DNA of 64,000 nucleotides from Pectobacterium carotovorum (GTDB taxonomy: Bacteria > Pseudomonadota > Gammaproteobacteria > Enterobacterales > Enterobacteriaceae). The translations under genes and the position numbers were made by a program. The first letter of the stretch is position 1. Each line of letters begins with the position of its first letter. Where the stretch lies: assembly GCA_016415585.1 (NCBI GenBank), contig CP066552.1, positions 2,294,001-2,358,000 on the forward strand, written 5' to 3'. A model generated the notes under the pieces. That model saw nothing but the letters and a program-made list of their open reading frames with translations, searched no databases and was not told where the DNA came from. Below, in pieces: positions 49,011 through 59,080 of the stretch.

Positions 49011-52000
49011 GACCGTGCTGATCGCTAACCGCGGCGAAATTGCCTGTCGCGCCATACGCACTCTGAAACGTCTGGGAATAACCAGCGTGGCGATGTATTC
49101 CGATGCGGATAAAAACGCGCAGCATGTGAAAGACGCAGACATCGCCATACCGATTGGCGGCGAGAAGGCCAGCGACAGCTATCTGTGTATCGATAAGGTA
49201 CTGGCTGCCGCACAGCAGACAGGGGCCGAGGCTGTCTGGCCGGGCTACGGCTTTCTGTCAGAGAGCTTGCCGTTTGCCGCCGCCTGTGAAAAGGCGGGCA
49301 TCGCGTTTGTCGGGCCAACCGCGCAGCAAATTGGCGAGTTTGGCCTGAAACACCGTGCCCGTGAATTAGCCGCTGCCGCTGGTGTGCCGATGACGCCGGG
49401 AACGCCGCTGCTGGCCTCGTTGGAGGACGCGCTGGCCGCCGCCGAAGACATCGGCTATCCGATAATGCTCAAAAGCACTGCCGGAGGTGGCGGCATTGGT
49501 CTGACGCGCTGTTCAGATTCGGTGGCGTTACGCGCTGCGTGGGAGAGCGTGCGTCGTTTGGGCGAACAGTTCTTCAGCGATGCAGGTGTCTTTCTTGAAC
49601 GTTGCATCGATCGGGCGCGTCACGTCGAAGTGCAGATTTTTGGCGATGGTAAAGGTCGCGTGGTCGCGCTGGGCGAACGCGACTGCTCATTGCAGCGGCG
49701 CAACCAGAAGGTCGTGGAAGAAACACCCGCCCCCCATTTGCCAGCCGCCACGCGCGCGGCGCTGCTGGCCTCCGCCGTGAAGCTGGGCGAACTGGTCAGC
49801 TATCGCAGCGCGGGAACGGTGGAATATATCTACGACGCCGAGCGCGATGCGTTCTTTTTCCTCGAAGTGAATACCCGTTTACAGGTTGAACATCCGGTGA
49901 CGGAGTGCGTCACCGGGCTGGATTTGGTCGAATGCATGCTGCGCGTCGCGGCGGATGAACCATTGGACTGGGCGCAACTGATGCAGGCTCCGCATGGCGC
50001 CGCGATTGAGGTGCGTATTTATGTGGAAGATCCGCTGAAAAACTTTCAGCCTAGCCCCGGCGTGCTGACCGAAGTCGCGTTTCCCGATGACGTGCGGGTT
50101 GATGGCTGGGTGAGCACCGGCACCGAGGTGTCGGCGTATTACGATCCGATGATCGCCAAGCTGATCGTTCACGCGGAAACCCGTGAACTGGCGCTGGAGA
50201 AGATGCAACAAGCGTTGAATGCCACGCGTTTGCACGGTATTGCCACTAACCTTGATTACCTGCGCCAGATTATCGCTACCGATGCGTTCCGTAATGGAAC
50301 CGTGTGGACGCGGATGCTCGACAGTTTTACGCCATCTGCCTCGGTGATTGAAGTGATTCAGCCCGGTACCTGGAGCAGCGTGCAGGACTATCCCGGACGC
50401 CTCGGCTATTGGGATATCGGCGTGCCGCCGTCTGGCCCGATGGATGATTTCGCATTCCGTCTGGCAAACCGTATCGTCGGCAACGATGAAGCTGCGGCAG
50501 GGCTGGAGTTTACGTTGCAAGGCCCGACGCTGCGTTTCCACCACGAGGCGGTGATTGCGCTGACGGGGGCTGATTGTCCGGCGACGCTGGATGGCGAAAT
50601 GGTGCCATACTGGCAGCCGCTGACGGTAAAGGCCGGACAAACGCTGACGCTGGGGCGCGCGCAGTCCGGCTGTCGCACCTATCTGGCGGTGCGTAACGGT
50701 ATTGATGTGCCGCAGTATCTCGGCAGTCGTTCGACCTTCGCGCTCGGGGAATTTGGCGGCCACGCCGGACGAACGCTGCGCGTGGCAGATATGCTGGCGA
50801 TTTCTCAACCCGACTTGCCCGCCTGCACCACACCCGCGCCTGTGAGTGCACCGCAGGCCGTGGACGCCGCGCTGATTCCGCAGTATGGCAACGAATGGCG
50901 CATTGGCGTGCTCTACGGCCCGCACGGCGCGCCGGATTTCTTTACCCACGCGGCGATTGATGAATTTTTCGCGGCGGAATGGCAGGTGCATTACAACTCG
51001 AACCGACTCGGCGTGCGTCTGGTGGGGCCAAAACCCACCTGGACGCGGGCGAACGGCGGCGAGGCGGGTCTGCATCCTTCCAACGTTCACGACTGTGAAT
51101 ACGCAATTGGCGCCGTGAATTTTACCGGTGACTTCCCAGTGATCCTCACGCGGGACGGGCCGAGTCTGGGCGGGTTTGTCTGCCCGGTCACCATTGCCAA
51201 AGCGGAGCTGTGGAAAGTTGGTCAGGTTAAGCCGGGCGATCGTATTCGTTTCCACCCGATCAGCGCGGATGAAGCGCTGGCGCTGGAAAAGGCGCAGTCT
51301 GACTGCGTTTCTACGCTGGGTACGGCGCATGCCCCTGCGTTTGACGTTCCCTCGCTGGCGACAACGGCATTCGGCTCCGCCACGGTGCTGGCTGCGGTAC
51401 CCGCTACGGCGACCACTCCAGCCGCCGTGTATCGTCAGGCGGGAGATAACTACATTCTGATCGAATACGGCGATAACGTGCTGGATCTGGCGTTGCGGCT
51501 GCGTATTCATCTGCTGATGGTGGCGATCCGCGCTGCTGAGACGGCGGGAATAGAAGAACTGTCGCCCGGCGTGCGTTCGCTACAAGTGCGCTACGACAGC
51601 CGAATTATCCGCCAGCGGTCGCTGTTGGACGTGCTGCTTCATCTGGAACGTCAGCTTGGCGACGTAAGCCAGATGAAAGTGCCGTCGCGCATCGTCTATT
51701 TACCGATGGCGTTTGAAGACCGCGCCACGCTCGGCGCGGTGGAACGCTACCGCGAGACCGTACGTGCGAGCGCGCCCTGGCTGCCGAATAACGTCGATTT
51801 CATTCAGCGCATTAACGGGTTACCACGCCGTGATGACGTGCGCGACATCATTTTCGATGCCAGCTATCTGATTCTGGGATTGGGTGATGTTTATCTTGGC
51901 GCGCCTTGTGCGGTGCCGGTCGATCCGCGCCACCGTCTGCTGAGTTCCAAATACAACCCTGCACGCACCTTCACTGCCGAAGGCACGGTGGGTATTGGCG

Positions 52001-52617
52001 GGATGTACATGTGCATCTATGGCATGGACTCGCCGGGCGGCTATCAACTGGTGGGGCGCACGCTGCCTATCTGGAACAAATTCCTCAAAAACGATCAATT
52101 CATCGCGGGTGAACCGTGGCTGCTGCGCTTCTTCGATCAGGTGCGGTTTTATCCGGTCAGCGAAGCCGAACTGACGGCGCTGCGCGATGACTTCCGCGAA
52201 GGACGCGCGGCGATCCGCATCGAAGAAACCGAGTTTGATTTTGCTGAACACTCGCGTTTTCTGACGGAGCAGGCCGACGATATTACCGCGTTCCGCCAGC
52301 GTCAGGCCTCGGCGTTTGAAACGGAAGTAGCGTTGTGGCAGCAGGAAGATGACAGCACGCCGCAGGAAGTGGTTTCTGCCGCTCCTGTAGAGAGCGACGA
52401 AGACGCGTTTCAGGTCAGCGCGGATATGAACGGCAACATCTGGAAAGTGCTGGTGAACGTGGGGGATGCCATCGAAGCCGGACAGCCGCTGATTATCGTC
52501 GAAGCCATGAAGATGGAGCTGACGATTAGCGCGCCGCAGTCTGGTCGGGTGAAACGCATCGGCTGCCAGCCGGGGCGACCGGTCAGCCCCGGTGATGCCT
52601 TGCTGTGGTTGGAATAG
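49003..52617 (+). CDS. uca: Biotin-dependent urea carboxylase
   Basis: ATG 49003 follows AGGAGG and gives MFKTVLIANRGEIACRAIRT and 1204 residues. Domains in order: biotin carboxylase (1-450, ATP-grasp loop STAGGGGIGL, FLEVNTRLQVEHPVTE); two carboxyltransferase-type domains of the KipA/AHS2 and KipI/AHS1 families (about 470-1050); and a C-terminal biotinyl domain with the biotin lysine K1170 in VEAMKMEL. It carboxylates urea to allophanate with ATP and bicarbonate. This is the prokaryotic equivalent of half of yeast DUR1,2. Confidence 0.95.
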   Translation: MFKTVLIANRGEIACRAIRTLKRLGITSVAMYSDADKNAQHVKDADIAIPIGGEKASDSYLCIDKVLAAAQQTGAEAVWPGYGFLSESLPFAAACEKAGIAFVGPTAQQIGEFGLKHRARELAAAAGVPMTPGTPLLASLEDALAAAEDIGYPIMLKSTAGGGGIGLTRCSDSVALRAAWESVRRLGEQFFSDAGVFLERCIDRARHVEVQIFGDGKGRVVALGERDCSLQRRNQKVVEETPAPHLPAATRAALLASAVKLGELVSYRSAGTVEYIYDAERDAFFFLEVNTRLQVEHPVTECVTGLDLVECMLRVAADEPLDWAQLMQAPHGAAIEVRIYVEDPLKNFQPSPGVLTEVAFPDDVRVDGWVSTGTEVSAYYDPMIAKLIVHAETRELALEKMQQALNATRLHGIATNLDYLRQIIATDAFRNGTVWTRMLDSFTPSASVIEVIQPGTWSSVQDYPGRLGYWDIGVPPSGPMDDFAFRLANRIVGNDEAAAGLEFTLQGPTLRFHHEAVIALTGADCPATLDGEMVPYWQPLTVKAGQTLTLGRAQSGCRTYLAVRNGIDVPQYLGSRSTFALGEFGGHAGRTLRVADMLAISQPDLPACTTPAPVSAPQAVDAALIPQYGNEWRIGVLYGPHGAPDFFTHAAIDEFFAAEWQVHYNSNRLGVRLVGPKPTWTRANGGEAGLHPSNVHDCEYAIGAVNFTGDFPVILTRDGPSLGGFVCPVTIAKAELWKVGQVKPGDRIRFHPISADEALALEKAQSDCVSTLGTAHAPAFDVPSLATTAFGSATVLAAVPATATTPAAVYRQAGDNYILIEYGDNVLDLALRLRIHLLMVAIRAAETAGIEELSPGVRSLQVRYDSRIIRQRSLLDVLLHLERQLGDVSQMKVPSRIVYLPMAFEDRATLGAVERYRETVRASAPWLPNNVDFIQRINGLPRRDDVRDIIFDASYLILGLGDVYLGAPCAVPVDPRHRLLSSKYNPARTFTAEGTVGIGGMYMCIYGMDSPGGYQLVGRTLPIWNKFLKNDQFIAGEPWLLRFFDQVRFYPVSEAELTALRDDFREGRAAIRIEETEFDFAEHSRFLTEQADDITAFRQRQASAFETEVALWQQEDDSTPQEVVSAAPVESDEDAFQVSADMNGNIWKVLVNVGDAIEAGQPLIIVEAMKMELTISAPQSGRVKRIGCQPGRPVSPGDALLWLE

Positions 52618-52666
52618 AGACTGGAATAAAAGGACAAGCTGAATCAACGGCGAGGCGGAGAAAACG

Positions 52667-53440
52667 ATGCGAACAGGCACACAAAAGAGCAGCAAAGATC
52701 GCCCGGAAGCGCTGGCGGAGCGGGTGTATCAAACGCTGAAAAACGACATTTTCGACTTTCGCCTGATGCCGGGCGACCGCTTTAGTGAAAATGAAATTGC
52801 CGAACGGATGTCGGTCAGCCGTACGCCAGTGCGTCAGGCGCTGTTCTGGCTGGAGCGAGAAGGCTATGTCGAAGTCTATTTCCGCAGCGGCTGGCAGGTC
52901 CGTCCGTTTGATTTCGAATATTTCGAGGAACTGTATGACTTCCGCATCGTGCTGGAGCGCGAAGCTATTCGGCGGCTGTGCGGGATGCCGCCGGGGCGCT
53001 GCGCCGAGCTATTGGCGGATCTAAAACGCTTCTGGATTGAGGAACCGCGTCTGGACGACGGCAAGATCGTCTCCCGCTACGACGAAGGGTTTCACCGTGG
53101 GCTGGTGATGGCGGCAGGCAACAGCGAAATGGCACGGGTTCATAGCGAACTGACGGAGAAAATCCGCATTATTCGCCGCCTCGATTTCACCCGCGAGGAT
53201 CGTATTGACGCGACCTATAAAGAACATGCCCGCATTTTGCTGGCGATATTGCAACAGCACACTGAGGAGGCGCAGCGCATTCTGACCGACCACATCGCCG
53301 TCAGTAAGGCCGAAGTCAGAAAGATCACCTTACATATGCTACAACAGGCGCGGCCTCAATCTGTTTCAACCGCATCTGTTTCACCTGACGCATCACACGA
53401 TTCCATTCTCACTCAACACGACTTAAGGGCTAATAAATGA
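52667..53440 (+). CDS. GntR/FadR-type transcriptional regulator
   Basis: The product has 257 residues. The N-terminal winged helix is visible as PGDRFSENEIAERMSVSRTP VRQALFWLEREGYVEV, and the C-terminal all-helical FCD ligand domain follows (FYDFRIVLEREAIRR, FHRGLVMAAGNSEMARV). The gene lies within the urea gene cluster and overlaps urtA by 4 bp, so it is a good candidate local regulator of urea import and breakdown. Its effector is unknown. Confidence 0.88.
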   Translation: MRTGTQKSSKDRPEALAERVYQTLKNDIFDFRLMPGDRFSENEIAERMSVSRTPVRQALFWLEREGYVEVYFRSGWQVRPFDFEYFEELYDFRIVLEREAIRRLCGMPPGRCAELLADLKRFWIEEPRLDDGKIVSRYDEGFHRGLVMAAGNSEMARVHSELTEKIRIIRRLDFTREDRIDATYKEHARILLAILQQHTEEAQRILTDHIAVSKAEVRKITLHMLQQARPQSVSTASVSPDASHDSILTQHDLRANK

Positions 53441-54705
53441 AAAGACGTTCATTGCTAAAAGTTTTTGCGCTTTCTGCGACAGTGGTTGGTATGGGGTTGA
53501 CCTGGAGTGTGCAGGCGGCGGACACCATCAAAGTCGGCATTATGCATTCGCTGTCCGGCACGATGGCGATTTCGGAAACGCCGCTGAAGGATGTGGCGCT
53601 GATGACCATTGATGAAATCAACGCCAAAGGCGGCGTGTTGGGTAAAAAACTGGAACCGGTGGTGGTCGATCCGGCCTCGAACTGGCCGCTATTTGCCGAG
53701 AAGGCGCGTCAACTGCTGACGCAGGACAAAGCGGCGGTGGTGTTCGGCTGCTGGACATCGGTATCGCGTAAATCGGTTCTGCCGGTGTTTGAAGAGTTAA
53801 ACGGGCTGCTGTTCTATCCGGTGCAGTATGAAGGCGAAGAGATGTCGCCGAACGTGTTCTACACCGGCGCGGCACCGAATCAGCAGGCGATCCCAGCCGT
53901 GGAATATCTGATAAGCGAAGACGGTGGGGCGGCGAAGCGTTTCTTCCTGTTGGGTACTGACTATGTGTATCCGCGTACCGCCAACAAGATCCTGCGCGCG
54001 TTCCTGCATTCGAAAGGCGTGCAGGACAAAGATATCGAGGAAGTCTATACGCCGTTTGGCCACAGTGATTATCAGACCATCGTTTCCAACATCAAGAAGT
54101 TCTCGACGGGCGGCAAGACGGCGGTGGTTTCCACCATCAACGGCGATTCCAACGTACCGTTCTATAAAGAGCTGGCGAATCAGGGAATCAAAGCGACCGA
54201 CGTGCCGGTTGTCGCGTTCTCTGTCGGTGAAGAGGAACTGCGCGGGATCGACACCAAACCGCTGGTCGGGCATTTAGCCGCGTGGAACTACTTTGAGTCG
54301 GTAGATAACCCCACCAATGCCGACTTCGTGGAAGCCTACAAAGCCTATGCCAAAGCGAAAAACCTGCCGAACGCGGGCACGGTGGTGACTAACGATCCGA
54401 TGGAAGCGACCTATGTCGGCATTCATATGTGGGCGCAGGCGGTAGAGAAAGCGGGTACTACGGACGTGGATAAAGTGCGCGCCGCGATGGCCGGCCAGAC
54501 CTTTGCCGCACCGGATGGCTTTACGCTGACGATGGACAAGACCAACCACCACCTGCACAAGCCGGTGATGATTGGCGAAATTGAGGAAAACGGTCAGTTC
54601 AACGTGGTCTGGCAAACCGATAAGCCGGTTCGTGCCCAGCCGTGGAGCCCGTACATCGCCGGTAACGATAAGAAGCCCGATCATCCAATAAAAGCAGCAC
54701 AGTAA
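53437..54705 (+). CDS. urtA: Urea ABC transporter binding protein UrtA
   Basis: The product has 422 residues. The N-terminus MKRRSLLKVFALSATVVGMG contains RRSLLK, a twin-arginine-like export motif, and cleavage is near VQA/AD. The mature chain DTIKVGIMHSLSGTMAISET is typical of the amide/urea-binding group of the branched-chain amino acid family. WTSVSRKSVLPVFEELNGLL and EATYVGIHMWAQAVEKAGT are further family motifs. It captures urea in the periplasm for UrtBCDE. Confidence 0.93.
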   Translation: MKRRSLLKVFALSATVVGMGLTWSVQAADTIKVGIMHSLSGTMAISETPLKDVALMTIDEINAKGGVLGKKLEPVVVDPASNWPLFAEKARQLLTQDKAAVVFGCWTSVSRKSVLPVFEELNGLLFYPVQYEGEEMSPNVFYTGAAPNQQAIPAVEYLISEDGGAAKRFFLLGTDYVYPRTANKILRAFLHSKGVQDKDIEEVYTPFGHSDYQTIVSNIKKFSTGGKTAVVSTINGDSNVPFYKELANQGIKATDVPVVAFSVGEEELRGIDTKPLVGHLAAWNYFESVDNPTNADFVEAYKAYAKAKNLPNAGTVVTNDPMEATYVGIHMWAQAVEKAGTTDVDKVRAAMAGQTFAAPDGFTLTMDKTNHHLHKPVMIGEIEENGQFNVVWQTDKPVRAQPWSPYIAGNDKKPDHPIKAAQ

Positions 54706-54721
54706 ACGTCGTCTCTACACG

Positions 54722-54745
54722 CCCCGTCCAGCATATCGGACGGGG
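54722..54745 (+). terminator. Intercistronic hairpin between urtA and urtB
   Basis: CCCCGTCC and GGACGGGG form a perfect 8-bp stem with an 8-base loop directly after the binding protein gene. No long U-run follows. Such stems commonly protect the mRNA of the binding protein and reduce read-through to the membrane genes. Confidence 0.65.
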
Positions 54746-54776
54746 ATACTCCCTCTCTTATATGGCGGACATTGCG

Positions 54777-56348
54777 ATGATGAGTCATCGATTATCTACG
54801 TTTGTGCTGTCGCTGTGTCTGATGTTTCCGCTGCTGGTACAGGCCGGGCCTGCGACCGATTTCGCCGCCGCCAGCCGCACGCAGCAGGCTGAACTGCTGC
54901 AACAATGGGCCGCCGCGCCAGAACCCGCACGCTTGCTGCTTTTACAGGCGCTGCGCGATGAATCGGTGGTGCTCGATCGGAACCAGCAGCCGTTTAGGGA
55001 TGTGCAGGGCACATTAACGCCGCTGGACGGGAACGCGGAACCGGTTGGTGCGACCAAAAAACTGTTTATGAATAACCGCCTGCGCGGTCTGGTTGCTACC
55101 GCGCTGGCCGCGCATCAACTCGTCAGCGATGACGCCGCAACGCGCCTGAATGCGGTACGGCAGCTACAAAGCGACAGCAGTGCGGAACAGCTGCCGCTGT
55201 TGGTACAGCTCCTTAACGTAGAGAAAGATGCGCAGGTACATGAGGCGCTGAATATCGCTATTGCGAATCGGCAATTGAGCGATCCCAACCCGCGGGTGCG
55301 CCTTGAGGCGGTCAAACGCTTAGGGCAGACCGGCGATCCGCAGATGCAGGCGCGCTTACAGCCGTTAACGCAGATGCAGAACGAACCGGATACCGGCGTG
55401 CGGGCGGCGGCGGCGGAGAGTCTGGATCAGATTAAGCAAAGTTTGATCGTCGGCGATCTGCTGGGGCAGGCGTTTACCGGGCTGTCGCTCGGGTCAATCC
55501 TGTTGCTGGCGGCGCTGGGTCTGGCGATCACCTATGGGCTACTTGGCGTTATCAACATGGCGCACGGCGAAATGTTGATGCTGGGCGCGTACGCAACCTG
55601 GTTGGTGCAGTCGCTGTGCCAGCATGCGCCGAGCTGGCTGGCGTATTATCCGCTGCTGGCGCTGCCTGTTGCCTTCTTTATCACCGCTGGCGTCGGTATG
55701 GTGCTGGAACGCACGGTGATTCGTCATCTTTACGGCCGCCCGCTGGAAACGCTGCTGGCGACCTGGGGTATCAGCCTGATGCTGATCCAACTGGTGCGTA
55801 TGCTGTTCGGTACCCAAAATCTGGAAGTCGCCAATCCCGCATGGCTGTCTGGCGGGCTGCGCCTGCTGCCAAATCTGGTGCTGCCGTATAACCGCATCGC
55901 GGTGATTGTGTTCGTCCTCGGCGTGCTGCTGCTCACCTGGTTACTCCTCAATAAAACCCGCCTTGGCATGAATGTGCGGGCAGTGACGCAAAACCGGGCG
56001 ATGGCGGACTGTTGCGGCGTGCCGACCGGCCGCGTTGATATGCTGGCCTTCGGGCTGGGCTCCGGCATCGCTGGTTTGGGCGGCGTAGCGCTGTCGCAAC
56101 TGGGCAATGTCGGGCCGGAGCTGGGACAGGGCTACATCATCGATTCATTCCTTGTCGTCGTACTGGGCGGCGTCGGGCAGCTTGCAGGGACGGTGGTCGC
56201 TGCATTCAGCCTTGGCATTCTCAACAAAGTGCTCGAACCGCAGATTGGCGCGGTGCTGGGTAAAATCGTCATTCTGGTACTGATCGTGCTGTTTATTCAG
56301 AAACGGCCACAGGGGCTGTTTGCATTCAAAGGACGGGTGATTGACTGA
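54777..56348 (+). CDS. urtB: Urea ABC transporter permease UrtB
   Basis: Start 54777 is preferred (GGCGGA seven bases upstream); 54762 and 54780 are also in frame. The product has about 523 residues. A signal-like helix and a periplasmic helical-repeat region (to about 220) precede a LivH-type permease with about eight membrane helices (LGLAITYGLLGVINMAHGEM, then GLGSGIAGLGGVALSQLGNV). The long N-terminal extension is characteristic of UrtB. Its stop overlaps urtC by 1 bp. Confidence 0.92.
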   Translation: MMSHRLSTFVLSLCLMFPLLVQAGPATDFAAASRTQQAELLQQWAAAPEPARLLLLQALRDESVVLDRNQQPFRDVQGTLTPLDGNAEPVGATKKLFMNNRLRGLVATALAAHQLVSDDAATRLNAVRQLQSDSSAEQLPLLVQLLNVEKDAQVHEALNIAIANRQLSDPNPRVRLEAVKRLGQTGDPQMQARLQPLTQMQNEPDTGVRAAAAESLDQIKQSLIVGDLLGQAFTGLSLGSILLLAALGLAITYGLLGVINMAHGEMLMLGAYATWLVQSLCQHAPSWLAYYPLLALPVAFFITAGVGMVLERTVIRHLYGRPLETLLATWGISLMLIQLVRMLFGTQNLEVANPAWLSGGLRLLPNLVLPYNRIAVIVFVLGVLLLTWLLLNKTRLGMNVRAVTQNRAMADCCGVPTGRVDMLAFGLGSGIAGLGGVALSQLGNVGPELGQGYIIDSFLVVVLGGVGQLAGTVVAAFSLGILNKVLEPQIGAVLGKIVILVLIVLFIQKRPQGLFAFKGRVID

Positions 56349-57436
56349 TGACGCAATCTATTACGCAACCCATGACGATAACCCTGACGCAGCGCGCACC
56401 GCGACTCATGCTTGGCCTGGGGTCGATCGCGTTTCTGGCCTTGCTGATCCTGCCGTTTCTCGCGCTGTTGCCCGCAGAGGATCCTCTGGCGATCTCCACT
56501 TATACGCTGACGCTGATCGGCAAAATCCTGTGCTATGCGATTGTCGCCGTTGCGTTGGATCTGGTGTGGGGCTATGCCGGGCTGCTGTCGCTCGGTCACG
56601 GCCTGTTTTTCGCGCTGGGCGGCTACGCGATGGGTATGTACCTGATGCGGCAGGCGGCGGGTGAGGGAATGCCTGCATTTATGTCATTTCTGTCGTGGAC
56701 GGAACTACCGTGGTTCTGGGCGGGAACCCAGTATTTCGTCTGGGCGCTGTGCCTGATTGTGCTGGTACCGGGCGTGCTGGCGTTTGTGTTCGGCTGGTTT
56801 GCGTTCCGCTCCAAAATCAAAGGCGTGTATTTCTCGATCATGACGCAGGCACTGACCTACGCCGGGATGCTGCTGTTCTTCCGTAACGAAACCGGCTTTG
56901 GCGGCAATAACGGGTTTACCGGCTTTACGACGCTGCTGGGTTTCCCTATTACGGCCACCGGTACGCGCATTGGGCTATTTGTCGCTACCGTGCTGCTGTT
57001 GATCGCCAGCTTGCTCGTGGGATTTGCGCTGGCGCGCAGTAAATTTGGTCGCGTGCTGACGGCGGTACGTGATGCGGAAAACCGTCTGATGTTCTGCGGC
57101 TACGATCCGAAAGGCTTCAAACTGTTTGTTTGGACACTTTCCGCCGTGCTGTGCGGGCTGGCGGGGGCGCTGTATGTGCCGCAGGTCGGCATCATCAATC
57201 CGGGCGAAATGTCGCCGACCAATTCCATCGAAGCCGCTATTTGGGTGGCGCTGGGTGGGCGTGGGACGCTGGTCGGGCCGCTGCTCGGCGCAGGGATCGT
57301 CAACGGTGCGAAAAGCTGGTTTACCGTGGCCTTTCCCGAATACTGGCTGTTCTTTTTGGGGCTGATGTTTATTCTCGTCACGCTGTTTTTGCCGCGTGGC
57401 GTGATTGGATTGCTGACGAGGAAGAAACATGACTGA
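56348..57436 (+). CDS. urtC: Urea ABC transporter permease UrtC
   Basis: The product has 362 residues, LivM-type, with about nine membrane helices. The motif LDLVWGYAGLLSLGHGLFFA is the family hallmark, and the cytoplasmic loop AVRDAENRLMFCGYDPKGFK contacts the ATPases. It overlaps urtD by 8 bp. Confidence 0.93.
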   Translation: MTQSITQPMTITLTQRAPRLMLGLGSIAFLALLILPFLALLPAEDPLAISTYTLTLIGKILCYAIVAVALDLVWGYAGLLSLGHGLFFALGGYAMGMYLMRQAAGEGMPAFMSFLSWTELPWFWAGTQYFVWALCLIVLVPGVLAFVFGWFAFRSKIKGVYFSIMTQALTYAGMLLFFRNETGFGGNNGFTGFTTLLGFPITATGTRIGLFVATVLLLIASLLVGFALARSKFGRVLTAVRDAENRLMFCGYDPKGFKLFVWTLSAVLCGLAGALYVPQVGIINPGEMSPTNSIEAAIWVALGGRGTLVGPLLGAGIVNGAKSWFTVAFPEYWLFFLGLMFILVTLFLPRGVIGLLTRKKHD

Positions 57437-58286
57437 GTCTTTATCTGGGCCATCGGTTCCCGCGCCTGCACAAACCGTCGCGACTCAGCCCGTATTGATG
57501 GAGCCAAAGTTCGCGCAGCCGCATCCGTCGGATCGCCATCGGCATCAGACCGATCCGATACTGCAACTCGACAAGATTAACGTGAGCTTTGATGGTTTCC
57601 GTGCGCTCACCGATCTCTCGTTGCAGATTGGTGTCGGGGAATTGCGTTGCATCATTGGCCCAAACGGCGCAGGGAAAACCACGCTGATGGATGTCATCAC
57701 TGGTAAAACGCGACCGGATAGCGGCAAAGCGTTTTACGATCAGTATACCGACCTGACGACGCTATCGCCGGTAGATATCGCGCGTGCGGGAATAGGCCGA
57801 AAATTCCAAAAGCCGACGGTGTTTGAAGCGCTGACGGTGTTTGAAAACCTTGAAATCGCACTGAAAACTGACAAATCAGTGTGGGCAAGCCTGCGTGCCA
57901 GACTGAACAGCGAGCAGCGTGACCGGATTGACGACACGTTGGCGCTGCTGCGGCTAGGCCACGAACGGCAACGGCCCGCAGGGCTGTTATCACATGGGCA
58001 AAAGCAGTTTCTGGAAATCGGCATGTTACTGGTACAGGAGCCGCATCTGCTGCTGCTCGATGAACCCGCCGCCGGGATGACGGACGCAGAAACGGCCTAT
58101 ACCGCCGAGCTGTTCCGCAGTCTGGCTGGCAAACACTCGCTGATGGTCGTGGAGCACGACATGGGCTTTGTCGAGAGCATCGCCGACCGTGTCACCGTGC
58201 TGCATCAGGGGCAGGTGCTGGCGGAAGGATCGCTGCGCGAGGTACAGGCGAATGAACAGGTGATTGACGTTTATCTGGGGCGCTAA
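57429..58286 (+). CDS. urtD: Urea ABC transporter ATPase UrtD
   Basis: The product has 285 residues of the LivG type. A Pro/Gln-rich N-terminal extension of about 40 residues precedes the ABC domain. Walker A is GPNGAGKTT and Walker B is HLLLLDEPAAGMTDAE. The signature is degenerate, LLSHGQKQFLEIGM in place of LSGGQ, as is usual for UrtD. It pairs with UrtE. Confidence 0.93.
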   Translation: MTESLSGPSVPAPAQTVATQPVLMEPKFAQPHPSDRHRHQTDPILQLDKINVSFDGFRALTDLSLQIGVGELRCIIGPNGAGKTTLMDVITGKTRPDSGKAFYDQYTDLTTLSPVDIARAGIGRKFQKPTVFEALTVFENLEIALKTDKSVWASLRARLNSEQRDRIDDTLALLRLGHERQRPAGLLSHGQKQFLEIGMLLVQEPHLLLLDEPAAGMTDAETAYTAELFRSLAGKHSLMVVEHDMGFVESIADRVTVLHQGQVLAEGSLREVQANEQVIDVYLGR

Positions 58287-58287
58287 C

Positions 58288-58986
58288 ATGTTAGAGATTG
58301 CTGAACTGAATCAATATTACGGCGGCAGCCACATCTTGCGCGGCCTGTCATTTGAGGTGAAACCCGGCGAGATTACCTGTCTGCTAGGGCGCAACGGCGT
58401 CGGGAAAACTACGCTGCTGAAATGCCTGATGGGGCTGATTCCCGCGAAGTCCGGCACAATTCGCTGGCAGGGTGAAGCGATTAACTCGCGCAAACCCTAT
58501 CAGCGCGTGCAGTCTGGCATTGCCTACGTGCCACAGGGGCGGGAGATTTTTCCTCGGTTGACGGTGGAAGAAAACCTGTTGATGGGACTATCGCGCTTTC
58601 CGGGAAAACAGGCGCGGCAGGTGCCGGATGAGATCTACCAGCTTTTCCCCGTGCTGGATGAGATGAAACAGCGGCGCGGCGGCGATTTGTCCGGCGGGCA
58701 ACAGCAGCAATTGGCGATTGGTCGTGCGCTGGCCTGTAAACCACAGTTGCTGATTCTGGATGAGCCAACCGAAGGCATACAGCCGTCGGTGATTAAAGAG
58801 ATCGGGGCAGTGATTCGCCAACTGGCACAGCGTGGCGATATGGCAATTCTGCTGGTCGAGCAATTTTACGACTTCGCCGCCGAGCTGGCCGACAGCTATC
58901 TGGTGATGTCACGCGGGGAAATCATCCAGCGCGGACGGGGTGAAACGATGGAACAGGACGGCGTGCGAGGGCTGGTGGCGATTTGA
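58288..58986 (+). CDS. urtE: Urea ABC transporter ATPase UrtE
   Basis: ATG 58288, one base after the urtD stop, gives MLEIAELNQYYGGSHILRGL and 232 residues. It is LivF-type, with Walker A GRNGVGKTT, signature LSGGQQQQLAIGRAL and Walker B LLILDEPTEGIQP. The EGIQP variant is typical of UrtE. It is the last gene of the urea operon. Confidence 0.94.
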   Translation: MLEIAELNQYYGGSHILRGLSFEVKPGEITCLLGRNGVGKTTLLKCLMGLIPAKSGTIRWQGEAINSRKPYQRVQSGIAYVPQGREIFPRLTVEENLLMGLSRFPGKQARQVPDEIYQLFPVLDEMKQRRGGDLSGGQQQQLAIGRALACKPQLLILDEPTEGIQPSVIKEIGAVIRQLAQRGDMAILLVEQFYDFAAELADSYLVMSRGEIIQRGRGETMEQDGVRGLVAI

Positions 58987-59080
58987 TTCGTGTTTGCCTT
59001 ACTGTATTTTCCATTGGGTGATTTCAAAGTTAACATATATGAATTATCATATGTGTATCTTGAGTGCGTTGGGACCAAAA

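Noticed and set aside
49879-51510. 543-codon minus-strand frame inside urea carboxylase
   Set aside because: Shadow of a GC-rich gene with strong codon bias; Arg/His-rich, with no domains and no start signals.
51820-52695. 291-codon minus-strand frame at the end of urea carboxylase
   Set aside because: Antisense shadow extending into the gntR start; no ribosome-binding site or family features.
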